A stretch of DNA of 64,000 nucleotides from AP-15 sp963755435 (GTDB lineage: Bacteria; Pseudomonadota; Alphaproteobacteria; ATCC43930; CGMCC-115725), in assembly GCA_963755435.1 (NCBI GenBank), contig CAVWJX010000005.1:1240001-1304000 (forward strand). The letters run 5' to 3'. The position numbers were made by a program, and so were the translations under genes. The notes beneath the pieces are model-generated. The model was not told the origin of the DNA, did no database searches, and was given only the letters and a program-made list of their open reading frames with translations. Shown here piece after piece: positions 42,764-52,309 of the stretch (positions are counted from its first letter, which is position 1; every line of letters begins with the position of its first letter).

Positions 42764-43561
42764 TCAGCTCGGCACCAACCCGCCGTCGACGTTATAGGCC
42801 TGCCCGGTGATGTTGCGGGCGCCGGGCGAAGCGAGGAACACCGCCATCGCCGCGATATCCTCCGGCGTGTTGGCCCGCCGGATCGGGATCTGGGCGTCCT
42901 GTTCGGCCTGCAATTGGGCGATGGTAATGCCGCGTTCGGCGGCGCGGGCCACCGCGTTGCGCGCGCCCAACTCGGTGCGCGTCACCCCCGGGCAGATCGC
43001 ATTGACGTTGATGTCGTGCGGCCCGAGCTGCTGTGCCGCGGTCTTGGTCAGGGCGATAACCGCACCCTTGCTCGCGGCATAGGCGGCGTTCGAGGCGCCG
43101 GGATAGCCGCGCCCGGAGATCGAAGCGATGTTGATGATCCGCCCGCCGCTTTCGCCGCGCTGATGTTGCGCGATCATCTCCTTGGCCGCGCGCTGCAGGC
43201 AGAAAAACACGCCCTTGGCGTTGACCCGATGGATGCGGTCCCAATCCGCCTCGCCAAGTTCCATGATTGGGGCATAGCGGGTGACGCCGGCATTGTTGAC
43301 GATGATATCGAGCCGGCCGAACTCCGCGACGGTGCGCGCCACCATCTGATCGATGCTGGCGACATCGCCGCAATCGGCCGCGATCGCGATCGCCCGCCGC
43401 GCGTTGGTCGCCACCTCGGCCGCGGTGCGCTCGGCCGCGGCGAGATCGATGTCGGCCGCCGCGACCGTCGCCCCAGCCGCGGCCATCGCCATCGCGGTTG
43501 CCCGCCCGATTCCGGCGCCGGCGCCTGTCACCAGCACGATTTTGTCCTGCAACACCGTCAT
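42764..43561 (-). CDS. Short-chain dehydrogenase/reductase (classical)
   Basis: A 265-residue NAD(P)-dependent reductase. T-G-A-G-A-G-I-G binds the cofactor, A-D-I-D at the end of strand 2 favours NAD, N-N-A-G follows, and the active site is S in N-I-A-S-I-S with Y-A-A-S-K. The C-terminus A-Y-N-V-D-G-G is standard. The ATG at 43561 follows GGAG. It is likely co-transcribed with the MFS gene downstream; substrate unknown. Confidence 0.92.
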   Translation of the reverse strand: MTVLQDKIVLVTGAGAGIGRATAMAMAAAGATVAAADIDLAAAERTAAEVATNARRAIAIAADCGDVASIDQMVARTVAEFGRLDIIVNNAGVTRYAPIMELGEADWDRIHRVNAKGVFFCLQRAAKEMIAQHQRGESGGRIINIASISGRGYPGASNAAYAASKGAVIALTKTAAQQLGPHDINVNAICPGVTRTELGARNAVARAAERGITIAQLQAEQDAQIPIRRANTPEDIAAMAVFLASPGARNITGQAYNVDGGLVPS

Positions 43562-43673
43562 CGCCACCCACTCCTCTTTCGGCTCCGAGGCCGCCGCCAG
43601 CCGATCATGCCACGGAGGGCCTGCGTCGTGCACCCTGGCTCGGACCTTGGCGACGTCATCGGAACGTCACTTA

Positions 43674-43708
43674 ACCGTCAACCTACGGTAAATTTCGCCA
43701 CCTACGGT
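43674..43708 (+). promoter_or_regulatory. Possible operator upstream of the secreted phosphoesterase
   Basis: ACCTACGGT occurs twice, at 43681-43689 and 43700-43708 (19-bp spacing). The first copy also makes an inverted repeat ACCGT-N6-ACGGT (43674-43689). It does not match the classical Pho box. Confidence 0.35.
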
Positions 43709-43745
43709 CCCCGCCTCGTAAAATCTTCACCGAGAGGGATCAACC

Positions 43746-45818
43746 ATGCCAAGCGGAGTAATGCAGCGCGGCGGCTCCGGGCGCCGGTACCGGCTGCTGT
43801 GCACGGTGGCGCTCTATGCGATGGCGATCAATTCGTTGGCGCCTTTCGCCGCGGTTGCCGCACCATCGATGAGCAATGCAAATGACGCCAATACCACAAC
43901 GCCGATCAAGCACGTCATCGTCATCATCGGCGAGAACCGCACCTTTGATCACCTCTTCGCCACTTACAAACCGGTGAACAAAGGCGAGAAGGTGCTGAAT
44001 CTGCTGTCGGAAGGCATCGTCCAAGCCAACGGCTTTCCGGGGCCGAACTACGCGGCCGCTACTCAGTGGCAGGCCCAGGACACCACGACGTATCAGCTCA
44101 GCCCGGGCGTGAAGATCCCATACAAGACCCTGCCGCCGCCACTGGCCGGGGGCGGATACACTCAGACGATCGGCGGCCAGACACTCGACGGACAGCCGCC
44201 CTTCCTCAACGTCCCGCAGGCGATGAGCATCGAGAACGGGCTGCCGATCAATTATTATCCGTTCCTGATCACCGGAGCCGTTGCACCCACATCGATCCTT
44301 GGCAAGCCGGACACCCGCATCGTCTATGACGGCAGGCTCGTCAACAACCTGCCCCCGGGCCCGTACCAGATCACCCCTGGGCTCTATAACGTTTATATGG
44401 AGAGCCCGGTCCACCGCTTCTATCAGATGTGGCAGCAGTTCGACTGCAGCGCGTCTGCGGGCTCCGGCGTCTGTCAGAACGACCTGTTCCCATGGGTCGA
44501 GGCGACGGTCGGCGCCGGCAGCAATGGCAAGCCGCCGCCCGCTGGCTTCACCTATAAAGAAGGTGCGACCGCGATGGGCTTTTACAACGTCCAGCAGGGG
44601 GACGTGCCCTATCTCAAGCAGCTCGCCGACACCTATTCGATGAGCGACAATTACCACCAAGCGGTTAACGGCGGCACCGGCGCCAACCACCTCATGCTCG
44701 GTACCGGCGATGCGATCTGGTTCAGCGACGTCAACGGCAATCCGGCGATGCCGCCGCACAACCAGCTGGTCGCGGCGGGGACCGCCAATGCCGGCGTTGT
44801 CGACGAGATCGAGAACCCCGATCCGCTATCCGGCACCAACAACTGGTACACCGAAGACGGCTATGGCGGCGGTTCGTACGGTTCGCCATCCTATGGCGGC
44901 GGCAGCTATAGTGATTGCGCCGACACGACGCAGCCCGGCGTCGGCCCGGTCGTCGCCTACTTGAACTCCATCAATATCAACCCGAACTGTCAATCCGGAC
45001 ATTACTACCTCTTGAACAACTACAATCCCGGCTATTACGGCGACGGCACCAACGCCTATGCCGACAGCATGACGGCCCCGAACGCCGATCTTAAAACCGT
45101 GTTCACGGTGCCGCCTTCAACTGTGCCGAACATCGGCGACGCCCTGCTGGCAAAGCAGGTCTCGTTCGCCTGGTTCGGCGACCAGTTCTATGCCTACCTC
45201 GCCAATCCATTGCTCAATTACGTCAGCCCAGACAACACCTACTGCAACATCTGCAACTTCTTCCAGTACTCGACCTCGATCATGACCAATGCCCCGGTGC
45301 GGCAGGCGGTGCTGAAAGACACGACCGACCTCTACAACGATTTGCAAAGCGGCAATCTGCCGGCAGTGTCGTTTGTCAAGCCTGACGGCTATCTCGACGG
45401 CCACCCGGGATCGTCAAAGATGAACCTGTTCGAGGGCTTTGTTAAAAAGATCGTCGATCTGACCAAGGCCAACCCAAAGCTGTGGGCGAACACAGCGATC
45501 TTCATCACCGTTGACGAAGGCGGCGGATACTACGATTCGGGCTATGTGCAGGCGCTCGACTTTTTTGGTGACGGCACCCGCATCCCGATGATCGTGGTGT
45601 CAAAATACAGCACCGGCGGCCACATCTCGCACACCTATAACGATCACGTCTCGATCCTGAAATTCATCGAGGCGAACTGGAGCGTGCCGCCGATCTCCAA
45701 TCGCAGCCGTGACAACCTGCCGGACCCGGTTACTGGCGCCAATCCCTACGTGCCGATCAACCAGCCGGCGATCGGCGACCTGATGGATCTGTTCAACTTC
45801 GCTCGCGGCCAATCGTAA
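43746..45818 (+). CDS. Secreted phosphoesterase-family protein (phospholipase C / acid phosphatase AcpA type)
   Basis: A 690-residue exported enzyme of the phosphoesterase family. A signal peptide covers about 1-39 (L-C-T-V-A-L-Y-A-M-A, then A-V-A-A). The metal-binding and nucleophile motif is V-I-V-I-I-G-E-N-R-T-F-D-H; M-S-D-N-Y-H, T-V-D-E-G-G-G-Y-Y-D and Y-N-D-H-V-S-I-L-K-F complete the alkaline-phosphatase-like core. Such enzymes hydrolyse phosphodiesters or phosphomonoesters. A Gly/Ser/Tyr-rich insert (about 375-392) and several cysteines suggest an extracytoplasmic disulfide-bonded protein. GAGAGGGA precedes the ATG. Confidence 0.9.
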   Translation: MPSGVMQRGGSGRRYRLLCTVALYAMAINSLAPFAAVAAPSMSNANDANTTTPIKHVIVIIGENRTFDHLFATYKPVNKGEKVLNLLSEGIVQANGFPGPNYAAATQWQAQDTTTYQLSPGVKIPYKTLPPPLAGGGYTQTIGGQTLDGQPPFLNVPQAMSIENGLPINYYPFLITGAVAPTSILGKPDTRIVYDGRLVNNLPPGPYQITPGLYNVYMESPVHRFYQMWQQFDCSASAGSGVCQNDLFPWVEATVGAGSNGKPPPAGFTYKEGATAMGFYNVQQGDVPYLKQLADTYSMSDNYHQAVNGGTGANHLMLGTGDAIWFSDVNGNPAMPPHNQLVAAGTANAGVVDEIENPDPLSGTNNWYTEDGYGGGSYGSPSYGGGSYSDCADTTQPGVGPVVAYLNSININPNCQSGHYYLLNNYNPGYYGDGTNAYADSMTAPNADLKTVFTVPPSTVPNIGDALLAKQVSFAWFGDQFYAYLANPLLNYVSPDNTYCNICNFFQYSTSIMTNAPVRQAVLKDTTDLYNDLQSGNLPAVSFVKPDGYLDGHPGSSKMNLFEGFVKKIVDLTKANPKLWANTAIFITVDEGGGYYDSGYVQALDFFGDGTRIPMIVVSKYSTGGHISHTYNDHVSILKFIEANWSVPPISNRSRDNLPDPVTGANPYVPINQPAIGDLMDLFNFARGQS

Positions 45819-45830
45819 GGCCCGCAATCG

Positions 45831-45865
45831 CCGGTGTCGGGAAGCGCCTCGCCTCCCGGCGCCGG
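45831..45865. terminator. Hairpin between convergent phosphoesterase and CoA-transferase genes
   Basis: CCGGTGTCGGGA (45831-45842) pairs with TCCCGGCGCCGG (45854-45865): 12 pairs including two G-T, with an 11-nt loop. It lies in the 61-bp gap between convergent stops. No T-tract. Confidence 0.4.
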
Positions 45866-45879
45866 TATGCGCGATCGGC

Positions 45880-47085
45880 TCAGCCGATGACACCGGCCTC
45901 GCGCAAGGCGCGGATTTCGTCCTCGCCATAGCCATAGTTGCGCAACACCGCCTCGCTGTCCTGTCCAACCACCGGGGCCGGACGCGGCTGCACCTTTTCC
46001 TGGCCGGCGATCCATAACGGGCTGTTTACGGTCAACGAGCTGCCGTCCGTGAACGGCACCAGCGCCTCGCTCGCCAGGATCTGCGCGTCCTCGTGCAATT
46101 CCTCCATATCGGCAACGATGCCGAAAATCAGCCCGGCCTCGTCGAGGATGCGACGCCATTCGGCCTGGTCGCGGGCGGCGAAGATCGCGTCGAGGATTGG
46201 GATCAGCAGCCCGGCATTGGCCTCGCGCGAGGCCGGTGTGGCAAAGCGCAAATCGTCGAGCGCCGCGCCGCCGCCGAGGCAGGCCTTCAGCTTCTCCCAG
46301 CGCCACTCGTCGGCGGCGATCGACAACAGAAGCCAGCGATTGTCGCGGCAGCGGTAATGGATTCTGAGCGCATTGATCCCGCGCTCGCGCGGCGGCTGCG
46401 GCACGACCTTCTCGCCGCACAACGCCGCCTGCACCGAGCAGCCATTGGCCCACAGCCCGTTGGCCAATAGCGACGAGCCGACATAGGCGCCCCGCCCGTT
46501 GCGCTCGCGCTGATAGAGGGCGGTCACGATCGCGCCATAGGTGCCCATCGCCGAGGGGTGGTCGCCCATCCCCGGCAGCGAGCGCGCCGGAGCGGCCTCC
46601 TCGCCGGCGCGAACCAGGTGCATCAGCCCCGAGCGCGCCCACCAGGCGGTCGCGTCAAAGCCCGGCTTGTCGGCCTCGGGGCCGGTCTCGCCATAGCCGG
46701 TAAACGAGGCATAGATCAGGCGCAGATTGAGCGGCGCCAACTCTTCATAGGTGATGCCGAGGCGGCGGCGCACAGGCGGCGGATAATTGGTGATAAACAC
46801 ATCGGCGGCGGCGACCAGCCGGTAGAGCACCTCGCGGCCGGCGGGCTGGCGCAAATCGAGTGCCAGGCTCTGCTTGTTGCGACCGTCGAGCACAAAACCG
46901 GGATTGCTCTCGAGCCCCGGCCCAGTCGGCGGCGTTGCCCGCCGGCGATACGGGTCGCCGGCGCCCGGCGGCTCGATCTTGATCACCTCGGCGCCAAAAT
47001 CCGACATCACCGTCGCCGCCGCCGGACCGGCGATAAAGCTGGCGCAGTCGATCACCTTCAGCCCGTCGAACACCAGCTCGCCCAT
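45880..47085 (-). CDS. CaiB/BaiF (class III) CoA-transferase
   Basis: A 401-residue cytoplasmic CoA-transferase. F-D-G-L-K-V-I-D-C-A-S-F at the start, G-A-E-V-I-K-I-E-P-P, and catalytic D144 in K-P-G-F-D-A-T-A-W-W. The ATG at 47085 follows GGGAG at 7 nt; the in-frame upstream extension is not family-like. The phosphoesterase next to it is convergent and unrelated, so this is probably a single-gene unit. Acyl group unknown. Confidence 0.9.
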   Translation of the reverse strand: MGELVFDGLKVIDCASFIAGPAAATVMSDFGAEVIKIEPPGAGDPYRRRATPPTGPGLESNPGFVLDGRNKQSLALDLRQPAGREVLYRLVAAADVFITNYPPPVRRRLGITYEELAPLNLRLIYASFTGYGETGPEADKPGFDATAWWARSGLMHLVRAGEEAAPARSLPGMGDHPSAMGTYGAIVTALYQRERNGRGAYVGSSLLANGLWANGCSVQAALCGEKVVPQPPRERGINALRIHYRCRDNRWLLLSIAADEWRWEKLKACLGGGAALDDLRFATPASREANAGLLIPILDAIFAARDQAEWRRILDEAGLIFGIVADMEELHEDAQILASEALVPFTDGSSLTVNSPLWIAGQEKVQPRPAPVVGQDSEAVLRNYGYGEDEIRALREAGVIG

Positions 47086-47288
47086 CGGCAATCTCCCAGC
47101 ATTTTCGGACGGCCGGGCGAAGGCCTCGCCATTCGGCAAGGCACGCTCGCCGGTGCGCCCGGTGACCAGGATCGAGGTGCGGGCCGGATCGGTCAACATC
47201 GGCGCGCAGGTGCCGCGCGCCGAGCCGATCAACCCGGGAGGAGCCGCGGGCTAAAGGTCGCGCACCGGCCGCGCTGTTGTTCTGTTTC

Positions 47289-48914
47289 CTAGCCGACGAG
47301 GTCGACTTCGATCGCCTCGAACATCCGGTAGGCTCCTTTCGCGATCTCGACCCTGGCGCGGGCGACCGGGGCCAGATCGGTGCCGCGCAGCGCATAGCCG
47401 AAGGCAAGGCTCTCGGGGACGAGTCGGCTCGACCCCCCGCTGCCGCCGCCGAAAGCACGCGCAGCGCGGCGCAGCGCCGCCAGCACCTCGCCAAACGTCG
47501 TCAACCGCACGGCCGGCGCGGCGCCGCCCGAGGGCGTCGGCACCGTCGCCGGTGATGGGCCGTTGTCGCGCAATTCGCCGATTTCGAGACGGGTGTCGAT
47601 GATGCGGCGGACCTTGCCGGAAGCGGCGACGGTGACCCGCACCTCGCCGACGCCGGGTGTCAGCACCGGCAAGCCGGCGACCAGCTGGCGATAGACGACA
47701 ATGTGCTCGAAGGTCTCCGGTTCGGCCATGCCGCGGCCACCGTCGGCCGGGCCACCGGCATGCTGGGCCGGGAGGATCGCGGCGAGGCCGAGACCGGAGG
47801 CGCCGCCGAGCGCTGCTTCGGCCGCGGCCAGGATTTGCCGTTCGGTGAGGTTCGAGCGGGCCGGCGTCGCCGGGGCGTATTCGACCATGTAGCCACTCGG
47901 CACCACGGCAAAGCGTGCACCGCCGGCGCTAGCCCGCAAACGGTCGAGCGGCGCCTCGGGCAGCGCTATCGGGGCCGTAAAGCCCAGCCGCCGCATCGCC
48001 GCGAGCACCGCTATTCGCGAGGCCTGGCGGGGGACGACGCGGGCGAATTTGACCATCGCCGGAAAGCGCTGCACTGCTTGCGCCTGGGCCGCGGAGGGTG
48101 CGTTGCCGACCCAGCGCCACCAGTACCAGTCGCGGGCGGCAGTGGCGTTGGTAAAGAACCGCTCGTTGAACAGCCGGGTCTGCGCGTCCGCCGCCGACGA
48201 GCCGACCGCGGTCGAGGCCGGCTGCTGGGTCGAGGAAACGTCGAGCAGACTATCCTGCCAAGCCTGGCTGAAGCTGTCGCCGCTGTTCCAGTGGTTCCAA
48301 AAATTGCTGCCGTAATTGGGGTCGTCGTTGATCAGCCCGGTCGCGCCGAATAGCATCCGGAAGCCGCGATTGCATACGTTCCAGGTGCGGATCGGGTTGT
48401 TCGGGGCAAACACCATGCACCCCTCGCAGGTGGCGAGGAACAGATAGCGCAGGCGCTGGTCGCCGATCGACATCTGCGAGGAATTGAGAAAGATCACGTT
48501 GTCCCAGGACCCGCCGAGCGGGGCGCTGTAGTCGCCGCTCGAAGCGTCGGTGCCGCCATGGCCAGCATGGTAGAAAACCTCGACCGAGTCGCAGCCGTAA
48601 TTGTTTTGCCAGTCGTCAAACGGCGGATCGTACTGCCACCACTGGACCTGCTGATCTTTGACCCGAAACGAGGTCTGCTCGAACTGGTTGACGTATGAGA
48701 GAAAGCCGTCGGCGCTGGCATGGGTGTTGTAGGCCACCTGGCCATCGGCATAGACCTGCATACTGGCCGCGCCGTAGGTGTGCTCGGGCGGCAGCACGTC
48801 GGCGAGGTGCGCCTCGGCGGCGAACGGGCTTTCCGGCTCGGTCGAGACGGTCGCGGCGGCGGCCGTCGGCCGCTCCAAGGCTGTGTCGGCGAGGGTTGTG
48901 TCGGCGGTGGTCAT
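47289..48914 (-). CDS. DUF6345-like protein with possible His-Cys dyad
   Basis: A 541-residue protein. The ATG at 48914 lies 7 nt after GGAG; no signal peptide. Residues 45-240 contain F-Y-H-A-G-H-G-G (H116, H119), L-A-T-C-E-G-C (C163, C166) and I-R-T-W-N-V-C-N-R-G-F-R-M-L-F-G, recalling the DUF6345 domain. A histidine loop and a cysteine after adjacent strands are reminiscent of caspase-like (clan CD) peptidases, but this is inference. Residues about 400-460 (V-Y-R-Q-L-V-A-G-L-P-V, then G-K-V-R-R-I-I-D-T) look PepSY/FTP-like, as in propeptides of peptidases. The order could suggest a self-inhibited protease. Confidence 0.65.
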   Translation of the reverse strand: MTTADTTLADTALERPTAAAATVSTEPESPFAAEAHLADVLPPEHTYGAASMQVYADGQVAYNTHASADGFLSYVNQFEQTSFRVKDQQVQWWQYDPPFDDWQNNYGCDSVEVFYHAGHGGTDASSGDYSAPLGGSWDNVIFLNSSQMSIGDQRLRYLFLATCEGCMVFAPNNPIRTWNVCNRGFRMLFGATGLINDDPNYGSNFWNHWNSGDSFSQAWQDSLLDVSSTQQPASTAVGSSAADAQTRLFNERFFTNATAARDWYWWRWVGNAPSAAQAQAVQRFPAMVKFARVVPRQASRIAVLAAMRRLGFTAPIALPEAPLDRLRASAGGARFAVVPSGYMVEYAPATPARSNLTERQILAAAEAALGGASGLGLAAILPAQHAGGPADGGRGMAEPETFEHIVVYRQLVAGLPVLTPGVGEVRVTVAASGKVRRIIDTRLEIGELRDNGPSPATVPTPSGGAAPAVRLTTFGEVLAALRRAARAFGGGSGGSSRLVPESLAFGYALRGTDLAPVARARVEIAKGAYRMFEAIEVDLVG

Positions 48915-49167
48915 CGTTGGCTCCTGTTTGCGATGAGCGTGGTGAGCGCGTCCTCTGACCGCAATGTCCGCAGCAAGAGGGCAGCCCCGTGAAGCTGTGA
49001 AAATACGGCGCTCTGGCCCGAGATCCTGTGAAGCCGGTCACACCGCGACTATGGATTGCGGCATTGATTGTTTGACATCATCTATAATTTGATCGAATTA
49101 CCCAGTTTCTGCTGCCGAGCAAGGCGCTATCGCATGGGCGCGATCGGCAGTGCTCTTCGAGGCAGCG

Positions 49168-51219
49168 ATGATGGCCGATAATCCGTTTTTCCAGGTCTGG
49201 GACACGCCGTTCGGCATGCCGCCGTTCGACCAAATCCGCCCCGAGCACTTTCCGCCGGCCTTCGATCGCGGCATGGACGAGCACCTCGCCGAGATTGCCG
49301 CGATCGCCGCCTCGCCCCGACCGGCCGGCTTTGCCGACACGATCGAAGCGCTCGAACGCAGCGGGCGGCTGCTCGATCGGGTGAGCCGGGTCTTCTTCAA
49401 CCTCGACGCCAGCGACACCAACTCGGCATTTGAAGAGATCGCCCGCGACTATGCGCCAAAGCTCGCCCAGCACCAGATGCGCGTGGCGCTCGACCCGGGC
49501 CTGTTCGCAAGAGTGGCCGAGCTCTATGCGAAGCGCGGCGAACTCGGCCTGGCCGAGGATCAGCTGCGCCTGCTCGATCGCCACCATCTGCGCTTGGTGC
49601 GCGCTGGCGCCCTGCTCGGCCCCGAGGAGAAGGCCCGGATGGCCTCGCTCAGCCAACGCCTGGCGACATTGCACACCTTGTTCGGCCAGAACGTGCTGCA
49701 TGACGAGCGCGAATGGCGACTGGTTCTGGAGGAGGCCGAACTCGAAGGCCTGCCGGGCTTTGCCCGCACCGCCGCGGCGCAAGCCGCCGAGGAGCGCGGG
49801 CTGGGAGGCCAGTATGTGGTGACCCTGGCGCGCTCTTCGATCGAGCCGTTTTTGACCTTCTCCGCGCGCCGCGATCTGCGCCGCACCGCCCACCGGGCCT
49901 GGACCGCGCGCGGGACCCATCCGGGCGAGGCCGATAACGCGCCCCTCATTCGCGAGATCATGGGTTTGCGCGCCGAGCAGGCCCGGCTCCTCGGCTACGG
50001 CAACTTCGCCGCCTATCAACTCGACGATTCGATGGCCAAGACCGATGCTGCGGTCGAGCACCTGTTGCTGCAAGTGTGGGAGCCGGCCAAAGAGAAGGCG
50101 CGCGACGAGCGCGCGGCGCTCGAGGAGATCGCCCGTGCCGAGGGCCTCAACGAGCCGATCGAGCCTTGGGACTGGCGCTACTACGCCGAACAGGTCCGCC
50201 GCGCCCGTTACGATCTCGATGAAGCCGAGGTAAAACCCTATTTCGCGCTCGACAACATGGTCGAGGCGGCATTCGATACCGCGGGGCGGCTGTTCGGCCT
50301 CACCTTTACTGCGCGCCCGGACCTGCCGGCCTACCACCCAGATGTCCGGGTGTGGGAGGTGCGCGACCACGCGGGAGCCCATGTCGGCCTCTTCCTGCAC
50401 GACAATTTCGCCCGGCCCGGTAAGCGTTCGGGGGCATGGTCGAGCCGCTACCGCGATCAGCAGAGCCTCGATGGCCCGGTGACGCCGATCGTCGTCAACA
50501 ACAACAACTTCGCCAAATCGGATGCCGCCGGCGGGACACCGACCCTATTGAGCTTCGACGACGCCGAAACCCTGTTTCACGAATTCGGCCATGGGCTGCA
50601 CGCGCTGTTGAGCCGGGTACGCTACCCCTCGCAATCCGGCACCGCGGTGCGTCGCGATTTCGTCGAGTTTCCGTCGCAGATCTTCGAGCATTGGATGTCG
50701 GCGCCGCAGAACCTGCGCAAATATGCTCGCCATTACCAAACCGGCAAGCCGATCCCCGAGGCGTTGCTGGGCCGGCTGCTCGCCGCGCGCAACTTCAATG
50801 AGGGCTTTGCCACGGTCGAATACACCGCCTCGGCGCTGCTCGACCTTGAGCTCCATCGCGACCCGCAGCCCGAGACCCTCGACCCGGACCGGTTCGAGCG
50901 CGAATTCTTGCAGCGCTACGAGGTGCCGCGCGAGATCGGCTTGCGCCATCGCCCGGCGCATTTCCAGCACCTGTTCGCCGGCGGGGGCTATGCCGCCGGG
51001 TATTATGCCTATCTCTGGGCTGAAGTGCTCGACGCCGACGGCTTTGCCGCCTTTACCGAAGCGGGCGATGTGTTCGACCCGGAGTTGGCCGCACGGCTCA
51101 AGGCGATCTATAGCGCCGGCGACACCCGCGACCCGATGGCGCTCTATCGCGCCTTTCGCGGCCGCGAGCCGCAGGTCGCCGCGCTATTGGCCCAGCGCGG
51201 TCTCGCCGGCGCCGCATAG
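49168..51219 (+). CDS. M3-family oligopeptidase (peptidyl-dipeptidase Dcp / OpdA type)
   Basis: A 683-residue cytoplasmic zinc metallopeptidase. The active site is H-E-F-G-H (H471, E472, H475) with the third ligand in F-V-E-F-P-S-Q. The N-terminus N-P-F-F-Q-V-W-D-T-P-F-G-M-P-P-F is typical of Dcp/OpdA. Length matches. The start is one of two adjacent ATGs (49168, 49171) after GAGG; a GTG at 49150 is unlikely. Upstream DNA (49064-49100) is AT-rich, with TTGACA and TATAAT hexamers too close together to form one standard promoter. It recycles oligopeptides released by proteases. Confidence 0.93.
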   Translation: MMADNPFFQVWDTPFGMPPFDQIRPEHFPPAFDRGMDEHLAEIAAIAASPRPAGFADTIEALERSGRLLDRVSRVFFNLDASDTNSAFEEIARDYAPKLAQHQMRVALDPGLFARVAELYAKRGELGLAEDQLRLLDRHHLRLVRAGALLGPEEKARMASLSQRLATLHTLFGQNVLHDEREWRLVLEEAELEGLPGFARTAAAQAAEERGLGGQYVVTLARSSIEPFLTFSARRDLRRTAHRAWTARGTHPGEADNAPLIREIMGLRAEQARLLGYGNFAAYQLDDSMAKTDAAVEHLLLQVWEPAKEKARDERAALEEIARAEGLNEPIEPWDWRYYAEQVRRARYDLDEAEVKPYFALDNMVEAAFDTAGRLFGLTFTARPDLPAYHPDVRVWEVRDHAGAHVGLFLHDNFARPGKRSGAWSSRYRDQQSLDGPVTPIVVNNNNFAKSDAAGGTPTLLSFDDAETLFHEFGHGLHALLSRVRYPSQSGTAVRRDFVEFPSQIFEHWMSAPQNLRKYARHYQTGKPIPEALLGRLLAARNFNEGFATVEYTASALLDLELHRDPQPETLDPDRFEREFLQRYEVPREIGLRHRPAHFQHLFAGGGYAAGYYAYLWAEVLDADGFAAFTEAGDVFDPELAARLKAIYSAGDTRDPMALYRAFRGREPQVAALLAQRGLAGAA

Positions 51220-51245
51220 GTGGCCTGCGGCTCGCCGGCCGGCCG

Positions 51246-52169
51246 CTATTTCTTGCCGACGGGCACCGGGATGCCGGCGATCTTGACGTTGACCGCGCCC
51301 AGATGGTTGCGGCTGGTGAAATAGAGCGTCTTCCAGTCGGCGCCGCCAAAGGCAAGGTTGGTCGTGGCCGAAGCGCCGTGGACGATGCGGCCGAGCTTTT
51401 TGCCCTTCGGGTCCATGATCCACAAGCCGCCGGCGCCGCCGCAATAGACGTTGCCCTCGACATCGACTTTCATACCGTCGGGCACACCCGGCTCGGGCCC
51501 GCGCAAATCGGCAAACACCCGGTCGCTATGCTTGGCCAAGGTGCCGTTGGGCAAGAGTTCGAACGCACGGATATGGCCGCGGCGTGTGTCGTTGACGTAG
51601 AGCACGCTCTCGTCGGGTGAAAACGCGAGGCCGTTGGGCAGGACGAAATCGTCGATCAACAGGCTCAGGGTGCCGAGGTCGGGGGTCACCCGGTAGACCC
51701 CGCAAAAGGTCAGATCCCACTGGTTCGGCGCGTTCGGGCTGGTCCATGGATCGGTGAAATAGATCGAGCCGTCGGATTTGACGACGACGTCGTTGGGCCG
51801 GTTCAATTGGCGGCCCTGAAAGCTGTTGGCAACGACGGTGATGCTGCCGTCCGGCTCCTGCCGGGTGACCCGGCGCGAATCGTGCTCACAGGCGATGAGC
51901 CGCCCTTGCAGGTCGCGGGTCAGTCCGTTGGCGCGGTTGGTCGGCTCCAACAGCAACGACACGCCCCGGCCCGGCTCGTACTTCATGCGCCGGTTGTTAT
52001 GGATGTCGCTGAACACAAGATAGCCGCCCTCGCGCCACCACAATGGCCCCTCGGCTGGTCCTTGCGATCCGCCAAAACCGTCGGCCAGCTCCTCGATTGA
52101 CTGCGAGGTTGCGACGATCCGCTCCAGCTCCGGCGTCAATTGCTCGATCCGCTTCGCCCCTTCGGCCAT
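51246..52169 (-). CDS. SMP-30/gluconolactonase-like protein
   Basis: A 307-residue six-bladed beta-propeller lactonase. G-P-A-E-G-P-L-W (E59 region) and N-R-P-N-D-V-V and F-S-P-D-E-S are the metal-binding signatures of SMP-30 enzymes, which open sugar or other lactones with a divalent cation. AGGAGG lies 6 nt before the ATG at 52169. It is on the same strand as the upstream D-aminoacylase-like gene but separated by 140 bp with a strong hairpin. Confidence 0.9.
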   Translation of the reverse strand: MAEGAKRIEQLTPELERIVATSQSIEELADGFGGSQGPAEGPLWWREGGYLVFSDIHNNRRMKYEPGRGVSLLLEPTNRANGLTRDLQGRLIACEHDSRRVTRQEPDGSITVVANSFQGRQLNRPNDVVVKSDGSIYFTDPWTSPNAPNQWDLTFCGVYRVTPDLGTLSLLIDDFVLPNGLAFSPDESVLYVNDTRRGHIRAFELLPNGTLAKHSDRVFADLRGPEPGVPDGMKVDVEGNVYCGGAGGLWIMDPKGKKLGRIVHGASATTNLAFGGADWKTLYFTSRNHLGAVNVKIAGIPVPVGKK

Positions 52170-52203
52170 GGCGATCCTCCTGTCGGTGCATGCATGAAGC
52201 ACG

Positions 52204-52227
52204 CGTGGCCGGACAAATCCGGCCACG
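52204..52227. terminator. Perfect 10-bp hairpin between two minus-strand genes
   Basis: CGTGGCCGGA / TCCGGCCACG (52204-52213 and 52218-52227) with a CAAA loop. A second hairpin TGCCCGGA / TCCGGGCA lies at 52264-52285. Both follow the D-aminoacylase-like stop on the minus strand, so they may stop or attenuate its transcript. No T-tract. Confidence 0.45.
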
Positions 52228-52309
52228 ACGTTCGTTGGTCAATCTTTATACCCGGTGCCGGCATGCCCGGAGCGAGGTCCGGGCAGGCGCGGTAGTACCG
52301 GTCGGCGAC

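Noticed and set aside
49064..49100. Consensus sigma-70 promoter TTGACA/TATAAT before the M3 peptidase
   Set aside because: The two hexamers are only 5 bp apart, so they cannot serve as one -35/-10 pair; only an AT-rich promoter-like region can be stated.
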